Source: Sinotaia quadrata
Lineage: Eukaryota > Mollusca > Gastropoda > Architaenioglossa > Viviparidae
Direction: 5' to 3'
DNA: 64,000 nucleotides
Assembly: GCA_028829895.1 (NCBI GenBank)
Contig: CM054181.1
Span: forward strand, 656,001 to 720,000
The notes under the pieces are model-generated. The model had not been told where the DNA came from, did not search any database, and was given only the letters and a program-made list of their open reading frames with translations. Position 1 is the stretch's first letter. Every line of letters begins with the position of its first letter. This document shows, piece after piece, positions 22,430 to 33,748 of this stretch. A program made the position numbers and the translations under genes.

Positions 22430-22855
22430 TCAAAGTCTGTATGAAGGATTCATGTCTTGGTGAATAAGGTTAAAGTTAATTTCAGGAACTCCGTACACAA
22501 TGGCCCTCTTCTTCCTGTGCAGCGTTGGACGAACAAGTGTTTCTAATTGTTGTGCCTGCTGAGCTGTACATAGAGGAGGCAGATCTGCTGGAAGGTGGAG
22601 AGAAATCCAGCGAAACTTCTCCATCATCTGTGTAATCACGGCTGACCACATTCCGTCAGTACGTCTTGCCTCGTGTCTCAAGAGTTTTAAGAACTGAGCC
22701 TCGGGCGACCGGTTCAACCTTGCGCGCTCAATTCGACGATGACAACAACAATGACGCACACGGCTGTTGGTTACCGTTTTGTCTTTTGGTTCAGTAATTC
22801 TTTGAGCATCAGGAAGACAAGTACATCCTTCCAGCACACTGCCCATTGACGGCAA
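22430..22855 (-). pseudogene. Unrecognised open stretch upstream of RLE remnant
   Basis: The non-repetitive part of a minus-strand frame, about 140 codons ending at 22430, of mixed composition (for example SPEAQFLKLLRHEARRTDGM and QQLETLVRPTLHRKKRA). Its upstream end runs into the 9-bp repeat at 22852-23022, which supplies the Cys/Leu-rich start and is not real coding. By position it could be the extreme N-terminus of the same RLE element, or an unrelated fragment. I do not recognise a domain. Confidence 0.3.
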
Positions 22856-23022
22856 AACAAGCAAATCGAGCAAAACAAGCAAAACAACAAAAAACAAGCA
22901 AAGCAAGCAAAACAAGCAAGACAACCAAAACAAGCAAAACAAGCAAAACAAGCAAATCAAGCAAAACACGCAAATCAAGCAAATCAAGCAAAACAAGCAT
23001 AAACAAGCAAAACAAGCATTTT
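22852..23022. repeat. 9-bp repeat (CAAGCAAAA)n
   Basis: About 18 units with CAAGCAAAT and CAACCAAAA variants. Its period keeps several Lys/Ser/Thr or Cys/Leu/Phe frames open on both strands. Confidence 0.95.
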
Positions 23023-23024
23023 AG

Positions 23025-23428
23025 ATGAAATTAAACTTTGCATACAATTGGCTGCAGCTGGAAGATTTAAGAGTAACTTCAGACAGTTATTGAACTTTGA
23101 CCTAAACGAAAAAAGTGTCGTGTGCATCACTTCAAGTAAGTTGGCTTCTGTTCGGCTTCCAAATTCAAACGAGCAAGACGACCCCAAATGGTAAGGCATT
23201 CCACTCCACCCTCTTGGACAGACTGCAGAGAGCGTGACAAATTGGTCTTCTAAGGTTTACTTTCAGAGTTTACTGATGTCATGAAATCAAAAGGAAAGTC
23301 GGTGGTCACTGTAAAGACTTTCACACCACAGAGCCCGAGATGGATACTGTGTTAGACTCAATAGGCGAGCTGCTTTACTGGTTTTTAGCCCTCATCTTAG
23401 AAGACAACGTAAGGAACCAATATATTTT
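23025..23428. other. Unique sequence, no gene recognised
   Basis: Mixed-composition DNA between two arrays; a 71-codon minus-strand frame (23199-22984) is not recognised. Confidence 0.35.
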
Positions 23429-23429
23429 G

Positions 23430-23572
23430 AGAGCCATCAAATTACTATATGAAATGATCTAATACAGTTACAAAATTACTATATGAAAGAATCTAATACA
23501 CTTACAAAATTACTATATGAAATGATCTAATACAGTTACAAAATTACTATATGAAATGATCTAATACAATTG
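23430..23572. repeat. 34-bp tandem repeat, about 4 copies
   Basis: AAATTACTATATGAAATGAT plus CTAATACAGTTAC; one copy has AAGAATC. Confidence 0.92.
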
Positions 23573-23619
23573 CAAAATCCACATAACTACTTTATAAACG
23601 TAGGCCTGCACAAACCAAA

Positions 23620-24800
23620 GAGCAATATTTACCAAGATAAACAAGATAATAAGAGAATGCAACAAGATAAACAATATAAGAGAATGCAACAAGATAAACT
23701 ATATAAGAGAATACACCAAGATAAACAATATAAGAGAATACACCAAGATAAACAATATAATATAGAATTATGTGCACCAAGGTTAACAAAATAATAAAGA
23801 GTAATATTCACCAAGATAAACAATATAAGAGAATGCAACAAGATAAACAATATAATAAAGAACTAAGTGTACCAAAATAAACAAAATAATAAAGAGTAAT
23901 ATGCACCGAGATAAATAATATAATTTAGAGCAACATGCACCAAGATAAACGATATAATATAGAGCTACATACACCAAGATAAACATTATAATATAGAGCT
24001 ACATGCACCAAGATAAACGATATAATATAGAGCTACATGCACCAAGATAAACGATATAATATAGAGCTACATGCACCAAGATAAACGATATAATATAGAG
24101 CTACATGCACCAAGATAAACGATATAATATAGAGCTACATGCACCAAGCTAAACGATATAATATAGAGCTACATGCACCAAGATAAACGATATAATATAG
24201 AGCTACATGTACCAAGATAAACAATATAATATAGAGCTACATGCACCAAGATAAGCAATATAATATAGAGCTACATGCACCAAGATAAACAATATAATAA
24301 AGAGCTACATGCACCAAGATCAACAATATAATATAGAGCTACAGGCACCAAGATAAACGATATAATATAGAGCTACATGCACCAAGATAAACAATATAAT
24401 AAAGAGATACATACACCAAGATAAACAATATAATAAAGAGCTAATGCACCAAGATAAACAATATAATATACCATGCACCAAGATAAATAATATAATAAAG
24501 AGCTACATGCACCAAGATAAACAATATAATAAAGAGCTACATGCACCAAGATAAACAATATAATAAAGAGAAATATGCATCAAGATAAGGAAAGAACAAC
24601 ATACACCAAAATAAACAATGTATTAAGAGGAATATGCACCAAGATAAACAATACATTAAATAGCAACATGCACCGAGATAAAATGAAAAAATGTAAAATA
24701 TAAACAATATAATAAGAGAATGCTTCAAGATAAACAAGATAATAAAGTTGCATGCACCGTGATAAACAATGTAATAAAGAGAATGCACCAAGATAAACAA
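23620..24800. repeat. 34-bp satellite, about 32 copies
   Basis: GCACCAAGATAAACAATATA is the core; the period is 34 bp in the homogeneous middle (24001, 24035) and irregular at both ends. Minus-strand Ile/Tyr/Leu/Cys frames come from the repeat. Confidence 0.95.
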
Positions 24801-24839
24801 GTTAGAAAACGATACAGGATAAGCAAGATATACAACAAA

Positions 24840-25245
24840 GAATACCATTACAGGATAAGAAAAGCAATACTGGATAGTGAAGATAAACAAGAAAAAAACA
24901 CATTACTAGATAATGAAGATAAACAAGAAAAAAACACATTACTGGATAATGAAGATAAACAAGAAAAAACACATTACTGGATAATGAAGATAAACAAGAA
25001 AAAAATCATTACTGGATAATGAAGATAAACAAGAAAAAACTACTGGATAAGCAAGATAAACAAAAAGAAAGAAAAACATTACTGGATAAGAAAGATGAAC
25101 AAGATACAGAAACATTACTGGATAAGCAAGATAAATAAGAAAGAAAAACATTATTAGATAAGCAATATAAACAAGAAAGAAAAACATTACTGGATAAGCA
25201 ATATAAACAAGAAAGAAAAACATTACTGGATAAGAAAGATAATAT
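24840..25245. repeat. 36-bp tandem repeat, about 12 copies
   Basis: CATTACTGGATAATGAAGAT then AAACAAGAAAAAAACA; period 36 bp (24901, 24937), varying later. It shares AGATAAACAA with the preceding 34-bp array. Confidence 0.92.
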
Positions 25246-25280
25246 CGAGTATCGTAGCACAGGCAGATCAAGCGCAAAGT

Positions 25281-26090
25281 ACTTAGAAATGACAACTTGT
25301 ACTTAGAAATGACAACGTGTATATAGAAATGACAACTTGTACTTAGAAATGACAACTTGTACTTAGAAATGACAACTTGTACTTAGAAATGACAACTTGT
25401 ACTTAGAAATGACAACGTGTATATAGAAATGACAACTTGTACTTAGAAATGACAACTTGTATATAGAAATGACAACTTGTACTTAGAAATGACAACTTGT
25501 ACTTAGAAATTACAACTTGTATATAGAAATGACAACTTGTACTTAGAAATGACAACTTGTACTTAGAAATGACAACGTGTATATAGAAATGACAACTTGT
25601 ACTTAGAAATGACAACTTGTACTTAGAAATGACAACTTGTACTTAGAAATGACAACTTGTACTTAGAAATGACAACGTGTATATAGAAATGACAACTTGT
25701 ACTTAGAAATGACAACTTGTATATAGAAATGACAACTTGTACTTAGAAATGACAACTTGTACTTAGAAATTACAACTTGTATATAGAAATGACAACTTGT
25801 ACTTAGAAATGACAACTTGTACTTAGAAATGACAACGTGTATATAGAAATGACAACTTGTACTTAGAAATGACAACTTGTATATAGAAATGACAACTTGT
25901 ACTTAGAAATGACAACTTGTATATAGAAATGACAACTTGTACTTAGAAATGACAACTTGTATATAGAAATGACAACTTGTACTTAGAAATGACAACTTGT
26001 ACTTAGAAATGACAACTTGTATATAGAAATGACAACTTGTACTTAGAAATGACAACTTGTACTTAGAAATGACAACTTGTATATAGAAAT
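25281..26090. repeat. 20-bp satellite, 41 monomers, 260-bp higher-order repeat
   Basis: Monomers are ACTTAGAAATGACAACTTGT (c), the ATAT-start variant (t), the GACAACGTGT variant (g) and the TACAACTTGT variant (x). From 25281 the order c g t c c c g t c t c x t is given twice exactly (25281-25540 and 25541-25800). Then c g t c t c and alternating t/c monomers run to about 26090. The 13-monomer, 260-bp block is therefore a second-level repeat. Confidence 0.97.
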
Positions 26091-26225
26091 TCACTTGGCC
26101 TGTGATGTATGTTCAGCTGTAAGTGCACGTGTTTACTTGACCTGTGATTTCTGTTCAGCTATAAATGCACGTGTTCACTTGGCCTGTGATTTCTCTGTTC
26201 AGCTATATGTGCACGTGTTCACTTG
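26091..26225. repeat. 42-bp tandem repeat, 3 copies
   Basis: ACTTGGCCTGTGAT / ACTTGACCTGTGAT at 26092, 26134 and 26176, each ending TGCACGTGTT. Confidence 0.9.
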
Positions 26226-26935
26226 ACCTGATGATATTTGTAAACACGCAACTTCACATAGTCTGTCTTGTTAGTGACGTACCTGATGATATCTTTAAGT
26301 ACGTAATTTCACATATTCTGTCTTGTTAGTGACATAACTGATGATATCTTTAAATACGTAATTTCACACTTGTTAGTGACATAACTGATGATAATCTTTA
26401 AACACATAACTTTACACAGTGTCTTGTTAGTGATGAAATTTGTATTCACGATGAAGCACTGCTGGTACTGGTAATGTGTTTTCTGATGGTACAACACTGT
26501 TATCATTGGTAATACCTTGACTGAAGAGGGTATTGGTAATGTGTTTTCTGATGGTACAACAGTGTTACCATTGGTAATACCTTGACTGACGAGAGTACTG
26601 GTAATGTGTTTTCTGATGGTACAACAGTGCTACCTTGATAATATCATGACTGACGAGGATATCTGTATTTGTAATTGATGTATCTGCTGACGAGACATGT
26701 CTGTAATGGTAATTGAAGTGATTTACACAACACTGTGTGTAATGGAAATTTATATGTTTACTGATGGAAACAACACTGTGTGTATGGTAATTGATGTTTA
26801 GTGACGGACACAATACTGTATGTAATGGAAATCGATATGCTTACTGACGGAAACAACACTTTGTGTATGGTAATTGTTATTTTCGCTGCAAACATAATAC
26901 TGTATACTCGTATTGTGTAATGATTGCGATTTACA
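26225..26935. repeat. Several short arrays of 40-65-bp units
   Basis: CTGATGATATCTTTAA with TCTTGTTAGTGACATAACTG repeats about 3.5 times (26225-26430). TGGTAATGTGTTTTCTGATG with GGTACAACAGTG repeats three times (26465-26640). GGAAACAACACTGTGTGTA variants repeat at 26700-26890. Confidence 0.85.
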
Positions 26936-27045
26936 TAGACTATCCATCAAATCATCTTGTTTTAAAGTTACAGACCTTAGACTATCTATCAGATCATCTT
27001 GTTTTAAAGTTACAGACCTTAGACTGTCTATCATAACAACTTTTT
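26935..27045. repeat. 42-bp tandem repeat, about 2.7 copies
   Basis: GACTATC(C/T)ATCA with ATCATCTTGTTTTAAAGTTA. The same strand is open in both directions because the period is 14 codons. Confidence 0.9.
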
Positions 27046-27159
27046 TGGAAAATTACATAGTCAGATTAGCTATCATATTGCCCTATTTTGTAAAGATAAA
27101 TACCATAGATTATTTATTTATCATATTGTCTCCATCATTTGAGAGTATAACTGTCTATG

Positions 27160-27290
27160 ACTGCTTGCATACTGGTGTTGTGTATGGCTACTAGTTTACT
27201 GGTGTTGTGATTGGCTACTAGTTTACTGGTGTGGTGATTGGCTACTAGTTTACTGGTGTGGTGATTGGCTACTAGTTTACTGGTGTGGTG
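27160..27290. repeat. 27-bp tandem repeat, about 5 copies
   Basis: GGCTACTAGTTTACTGGTGT repeats every 27 bp. Confidence 0.93.
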
Positions 27291-27640
27291 TATGCTGCTG
27301 TCCAACACTGGAAAAAAGACATTATGATAATTAATTAATCTAAGGTATGTAAAAAAGACATTATGATAATTAATTAGTCTAAGGTATGTTGCTGTCCAAC
27401 ACTGTAAAAAAGACATTATGATAATTAATTCGTCTAAGTCATGTTGCTGTCCAACACTGGAAAAAAGACATTATGATAATTAATTAGTCTAAGTCATGTT
27501 GCTGTCCAACACTGGAAAATAGACATTATGATAATTAATTAATCTAAGGTATGTTACTATACAAAAGAAGGTAATATGTGTGATAATCTAAATTATATTT
27601 CCCAAAATGATGATATGATAGATAATCTAAGGTATGTTAC
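27290..27640. repeat. About 58-bp tandem repeat, about 5 copies
   Basis: GACATTATGATAATTAATTA and GCTGTCCAACACTG alternate; some units lack the second block. Confidence 0.9.
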
Positions 27641-27654
27641 TCCTCACCAAAAAT

Positions 27655-28040
27655 CGATACGTTAGGGTTACACACAACACCAGTTATAATAAAGTTAACG
27701 CACAGCAACAGTCATAATAAAGTCATACACAAAACCAGTCAGAATTAAAATAAGCCTTACACAATACCAGTCAGATTAAAGCCATACACAAAACCAGCCA
27801 GAATGTAGCAATACATAACACAGTCAGAATAATGTCATACACTAAACCAGTCAGAATGTTGCAATACACAACACCTGTCAGAATAAATTCATACACAAAA
27901 CCAGTACGAATGTAGAATACACCAGTCAGAATGTAAGAAATACACAACACCATTCAGAATGTAAGAAATACACAACACCAGTCATACTGTAGTGATACAA
28001 AACAGCCGTCTGGCTGTAGCCATACATGATACAAGTCAGA
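27655..28040. repeat. About 29-bp degenerate repeat, about 12 copies
   Basis: ATACACAAAACCAGTCAGAA and variants, spaced 27-32 bp. This ends the continuous array block that began at 23430. Confidence 0.85.
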
Positions 28041-28044
28041 ACTG

Positions 28045-28552
28045 TGGGGAGATAAAATCTTTTCATCTTTCTGATATCCTTGAAAAAAAAACACCAATAT
28101 TTTGAGGAGTTATCGATCATGAAGAGCATTATAAGGCTAAGACCCGTAACCGATCTAACTATAACCTGGGTTGCCTAATAATATTTCCTAATAGTATTAT
28201 TTATTGTTTTTGACACTGATAATGATTTTAAGTACACTTGAGTATAAATATTTAGAAATTAATTTGTGTTTTATTGTATATGCTATATCGCATACATAAG
28301 TTTATCTATGTTTAAAATATATGAAAATTGTTAATGATCACCATCATAATAAATACGTGCTATTGAATAAATACAATAATTGTGTTTGGTTGAAAGATTG
28401 TGACTCATGAAGTCTAATATTCCATAATTATTTAACAAAGTGATAAATATATGTGCTATGATTGTTTAAACATAAAATGATAAAGAGTCTTCAAAGAATT
28501 ATTTTAATTTAAAATGTAATTTAAAATGTTTATATTTAGCTATCATATTTTG
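28045..28552. other. AT-rich unique sequence
   Basis: No gene, array or structure seen. Confidence 0.5.
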
Positions 28553-28885
28553 TCACTTATTTTTTTTAAAAATAATTACAAGGCAGAACTTAGTTTGCTG
28601 ACAGATTTGTGAACTAATTCTGTTCGCAACATTCTTGTTCAGAAATTCCTTGGTGGAGGAGGTCGCAGTAGAGAGGAGTAGCTTAGTATCAAAGGAGGGA
28701 TACACAAGTGACAAGGTTTGACGGACTTTATCACTTGCCTGTAACATCATCTGGAAGATAATCTTTTGAAAACAGATGGCGAGAACCGTTTCTGGCCTCA
28801 AGTCGATCAAGTTTTCCAATAATGACAGTACTGAAGTGTGAATTATTAATAAGTAACCAGTGAGAATTTGAGTTGCTGCAAACAA
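28553..28885 (-). pseudogene. 110-codon open stretch, family unknown
   Basis: Minus-strand frame with good amino-acid diversity, not repeat-driven. The central part reads LLENLIDLRPETVLAICFQK and later KEFLNKNVANRISSQ, suggesting helical segments. It ends in an A-rich stretch on this strand (the T-run at 28560-28567 on plus). I recognise no family or catalytic motif. It may be a decayed transposable-element fragment or one exon; no splice or polyadenylation evidence decides. Confidence 0.3.
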
Positions 28886-28974
28886 CTCTCTTTTTTTCAG
28901 TATCCGGTCAAGATGTGTGTGGCAGTATCATGGTAAAATCTGAAGGAAATCTTTTATGCCTTGTTATGTTTCAA

Positions 28975-29262
28975 AACTGATTTGATTTAAAACATTAGTG
29001 CCAGGGTAGGACTGTTTTTATTGTTTTTGAGAATGCTACACCTCTTGAATTAAAGCATTAGTGAGAGGGTAGGACTGTTTTTATTGTTTTTGAGAATGCT
29101 ACATCTCTTGAATTAAAACTTTAGTACCAGGGTAGGACTGTTTTTGAGAATGCTACATCCCTTGAATTAAAGCATTAGTGAGAAGGTAGGACTGTTTATT
29201 GTTTTTGACAATGCTACACCTTGAATTAAAGCATTAGTGAGAGGGTAGGACTGTTTTTATTG
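28975..29262. repeat. 62-64-bp tandem repeat, about 5 copies
   Basis: GAATTAAAGCATTAGTGAGA with GGTAGGACTG and GAGAATGCTACA; units vary by loss of TTTTTATTG. Confidence 0.92.
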
Positions 29263-29264
29263 TG

Positions 29265-30045
29265 TTTGTTTTGCAGAGGCATATGCCAAAATTAGTATTT
29301 ATTCATGTAGTAAATTGCAGTATACTAAGGCCCTGCAATTACTTGTGTCTCGCGGTTTTTCTTTATGTCTCCTTCATGGTTCATTTTCTATCTTATTCTG
29401 AAATCTATGATGAGGGCTTTGGGTGCCTGATTAAGATATTATTTATGCCATGTCTTATAGAGCATCTATCAGTGCGACGTACCTCATTGAAGCTGAAGTT
29501 GAGCCCTGATTGTGACAGTGACTACAGTGTGGCTTGAATTTAATCAGACATTTTATCCAAAAATCGCCATGTGATGAGAAACTAGGGTATAATGTATTCT
29601 ATTGATTCTTTAAAGATTTTTTAATTTTCTTTTATTATTTTTAAAATTAATTATTCAGTCTTCCATGACTGTTAATGAAACGTAAATTCTTTGTTTGTAC
29701 TTTATCATAAATTGTAGTGATAGTCTCATGATTATGTCTTGTTCTCTATTGTCTCTACATTTATTTATCTACTTAATCATAACTAGTAGTGATAGTCTCA
29801 TGATTATGTCTTGTTCTCTGTCTGTCTCTACATCCATTTATGTACTAATTGTATAAAATCTATTTTTCGGTTTAATAACTGAGTGGGGGCCATGAGTTGA
29901 ATTGATGTTGGTTAACTTGCATATCGGCGTAACAGTTGCAGTTATGCATATATAATCAATGGTCCAAACCCTGCATCTGCACTTGTAGATGTATTGTATC
30001 ATGACTTAATGCTAACATTGATATGATTCATTATTAAAAAGTCAC
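29265..30045. other. Unique AT-rich sequence with one duplication
   Basis: TAGTGATAGTCTCATGATTA recurs in a 2-copy, roughly 70-80-bp duplication at 29710-29840. A 91-codon plus frame (29262-29537) is Leu/Phe-rich with no recognised domain. Confidence 0.5.
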
Positions 30046-30330
30046 CCCAGAGTACAGCAGTGACAGAAGGTGTGTTATCAGTTAGACTTTCAGAGCTAAA
30101 GATTGCTTTTTACCAGTGACAGAATGGGTCTTATCAGTTAGACTTTCAGAGCTAAAAGATTGCTTTTTACCAGTGACATAATGGGTCTTATGAGTTAGAC
30201 TTTCAGAGCTAAAGATTGCTTTTTACCAGTGACAGAATGGGTCTTATCAGTTAGACTTTCAGAGCTAAAAGATTGCTTTTTACCAGTGACATAATGTGTC
30301 TTATGAGTTAGACTTTCAGAGCTAAAGACC
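30045..30330. repeat. 56-57-bp tandem repeat, about 5 copies
   Basis: ACCAGTGACAGAATGGGTCT then AGTTAGACTTTCAGAGCTAA; the copies alternate in GTGACAGAAT and GTGACATAAT, hinting at a dimer level. Confidence 0.93.
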
Positions 30331-30339
30331 AACAAAAGT

Positions 30340-30485
30340 TGTTTATGATTGTGGACGGCACTTACATTATCGGTACCTCAATCTTGGCCACCTCAGGCGT
30401 ACACCACTCCATTATTTAAGGGAGGCACAAAGGATTGGATTTGAACGAGTCATCCAGTAGCGAATATCTCACTTAGCCAGTTAAG
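30340..30485 (-). mobile_element. Possible tRNA-derived SINE remnant
   Basis: On the minus strand, 30479-30468 reads TGGCTAAGTGAG (A-box-like) and 30446-30437 reads GTTCAAATCC (B-box-like), about 33 bp apart, as in tRNA-type promoters. Downstream (30430 to 30340) the sequence is not tRNA-like. Its 5-prime edge runs into the array that starts around 30470. There is no cloverleaf, so it is not a functional tRNA. Confidence 0.42.
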
Positions 30486-31100
30486 AGGTATGTTAATGTC
30501 CTTATCTAATATTAACTAGGTAAGAGGTACGCTAATGTTCTTATCTAATGTCAACTAGCTAAGATGTACGCTAAAGTCTTTATCTAACATCAACTAACTA
30601 AGACGTACGACAATATCTTTATCTAAAGCTAGCTAGCTAAGAGGCATTGGGGGCTAATGTCCTTATCTAAAGTTAACTAGCTAAGAGATATGCTAATGTC
30701 TTTATCTAACGTTAACTAGCTAAGAGGTACGCTAAAGTTTGTATCTAACATCGACTAACTAAGAGGTACGACAATGTCTTTATCTAACGTTAACTAGCTA
30801 AGAGGTACGCTAATGTCCTTACCTAACGTCAGATACCTAAGAGATATGCTAAAAACTTAAATGCTATCTACCTAAGAGGTACGCTAAAATCCTTATCTAA
30901 TGTTATCTACCTAAGAGGTACCCTAAGATCCTTATCTAATGTTATCTACCTAAGAGGTACCCTAAGATCCTTATCTAATGTTATCTACCTAAGAGGTACC
31001 CTAAGATCCTTATCTAATGTTATCTACCTAAGAGGTACCCTAAGATCCTTATCTAATGTTATCTACCTAAGAGATACGCTAAAATCCTTATCTAATGACA
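30470..31100. repeat. About 39-43-bp tandem repeat, about 15 copies
   Basis: AACTAGCTAAGAGGTACGCT then AATGTCCTTATCTAA in the first half. The second half is homogenised to TCTACCTAAGAGGTACCCTA with period 39 (30961, 31000). The first copy includes GCCAGTTAAGAGGTATG, contiguous with the SINE-like head. Confidence 0.93.
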
Positions 31101-31104
31101 GCGT

Positions 31105-32150
31105 AAGAGTTAATATGCTGTCAATGATATGACGTGAGCTGAAAGAAACGGGTTATCACTAATTTTAAATTATAATTTTGATTTATTATTGAAAAACTGA
31201 AAAATAATATTGTTCTATTCATAAAAAGTGTAGCCTAAAATGAAATGTTGAAATTGTAAATGATGTCAGAATCACAGGTGTCCTAAAGTGCAATTAGTTC
31301 TTTTCTGTCTTCCTTTCTTCTCACATTTTCATTTCTTATGATGAGCAGCGGTTTCCAATAATACCGATAATTACAAACTTTCAAGAAAACATCGTTAACA
31401 CATACAAAAATTCAGTTGCGAACACAATTAATTAGAAATTGATTTCTTCACGAGATCAAATTATACATTTTATTCTTAAAAAAGAAAAAACTGAAGAAGG
31501 TTTTAAATGACAGAACAGAAAACACGGGGTTAGCAGGTCGTAAGCTAAACATTTGGAGGGGAGCTTAACCCCTTCACTGCTACTGTCCACTCGCAGTGCT
31601 GAGATAGATGATCTAAGTATAGACTCTGTTAGTAGGACACAATTCAACCCTGCTCGTGGTCGGCTGCGAAAATAAAAGCAACGCATACAGTCGGCTGGTT
31701 AACACTGCATACAAATCATCCATCTGGCTTCCCTGAAGTCAACGGCAAGCACTACTATCGATCAGATTAATAAACAAAATGCGAAGATAATTTTGCTTTT
31801 AATATGCACATACCATACCGTTGAGAAACGTGGAGGATTGCTCCGTAACGAGACCAGTGTCTAGCAGTTCGGTTGCTACGTGCTGCAGTTAAGAACGACC
31901 TCTCCCTTTCCCTTTCTACCCCTCCTTCCCCATCAGTTCGAGCGTATTTGTTGAGAAAATTAAATTTACCCGTCAGTTGCAAATTAGAGCAAAAACCTCG
32001 CTGCATGTTAAGATGCAGAATTTCAGATAGATAATTAGATAAATAAGAGAGTATATGTGTGTAAAATTTTATTTATAACATTTATGACTGCGTATTTGAA
32101 TGTATGTATTCAAAAATACACACACTCATATACATACATATTCATGTATG
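31105..32150. other. Unique sequence, no gene recognised
   Basis: Minus-strand frames at 31686-31456 (76 codons) and 32006-31767 (79 codons) have mixed composition but no domain I recognise. CpG is slightly raised at 31600-31900. Confidence 0.4.
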
Positions 32151-33080
32151 TTCGCAAGCGTGCATTCCTACACACATATGTGTGTGTATTTATTTTGACA
32201 CAAGTACCTCTACATATGTGTGTGTATTTATTTTGACATAAGTACCTCTACATATGTGTATGTATTTATTTTGACACAAGTACCTATACATATGTGTGTG
32301 TATTTATTTTGACACAAGTACCTCTACATATGTGTGTGTATTTATTTTGACACAAGTACCTCTACATATGTGTGTGTATTTATTTTGACACAAGTACCTC
32401 TACATATGTGTGTGTATTTATTTTGACACAGGTACCTCTACATATGTGTGTGTATTTATTTTGACACAAGTACCTCTACATATGTGTATGTGTTTATTTT
32501 GACACAAGTACCTCTACATATGTGTGTGTATTTATTTTGACACAAGTACCTCTACATATGTGTATGTATTTATTTTGACACAAGTACCTCTACATATGTG
32601 TATGTATTTATTTTGACACAAGTACCTCTACATATGTGTATGTATTTATTTTGACACAAGTACCTCTACATATGTGTATGTATTTATTTTGACACAAGTA
32701 CCTCTACATATGTGTGTGTATTTATTTTGACACAAGTACCTCTACATATGTGTATGTATTTATTTTGACACAAGTACCTCTACATATGTGTGTGTATTTA
32801 TTTTGACACAAGTACCTCTACATATGTGTATGTATTTATTTTGACACAAGTACCTCTACATATGTGTATGTATTTATTTTGACACAAGTACCTCTACATA
32901 TGTGTATGTATTTATTTTGACACAAGTACCTCTACATATGTGTATGTATTTATTTTGACACAAGTACCTCTACATATGTGTATGTATTTATTTTGACACA
33001 GGTACCTCTACATATGTGTATGTATTTATTTTGACACAGGTACCTCTATATATGTGTATGTATTTGTTTTGACACAAATA
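32150..33080. repeat. 38-bp satellite, about 24 copies
   Basis: TTTTGACACAAGTACCTCTA followed by CATATGTG, TGTG or TATG, and TATTTA. Copies differ mainly by TGTGTG versus TGTATG and AAGTACC versus AGGTACC; the variants come in runs, consistent with local block duplication. Confidence 0.97.
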
Positions 33081-33084
33081 CAGC

Positions 33085-33706
33085 CTTTTATTTCCCCAGC
33101 ACTACGTCACGCGGGGAATTCCCTGTGCAAATTAGAAATGCATTTAAGGAACTATCATTATTTAGTGATAATATCATTTCGTAAGCGGTGGGAGGTTAAG
33201 GAAGGCTGCAAATTGCACCTCTTTGCATCTGTCTGACACCTTCCTTGTCACTGTCATTTTTTTTAAGACAGTGAAGTGGCATTTATGAAGGCGAATCTTG
33301 AACTGTTTGCTCTTTCTTTTCGACAGCTTCAGGAAGAAAAGAATGCAACTTTTTTTTTCTTGCACCACTCCTTTAGTGTACAGAGATCTGGCAATACGTG
33401 TGGATAGATTCCCTGAAACTGAAATAAAGATCAATATGACTGGGGGTGAGATAAATGTTCATAAAGAGCAGAATTTGCTCCCCTTTCGAGTCACGAAAAC
33501 TGACGTGATGCACTACGTAAGTTGACACAAACACGTAAGAGATGTGACAAATTGCTACGTAACCATCGAGACATTCCGCCACACAAAAAATGTCAACAAG
33601 AATACGGGAGTGTGTGGAGTTCTAAGAAATTTTTATTTAAAAATCAAAATTCTTTAAATTGTGATACACTTAATGACATCGCGTACAGTCCATATTTCTT
33701 AGTGCA

Positions 33707-33748
<42 letters not shown>

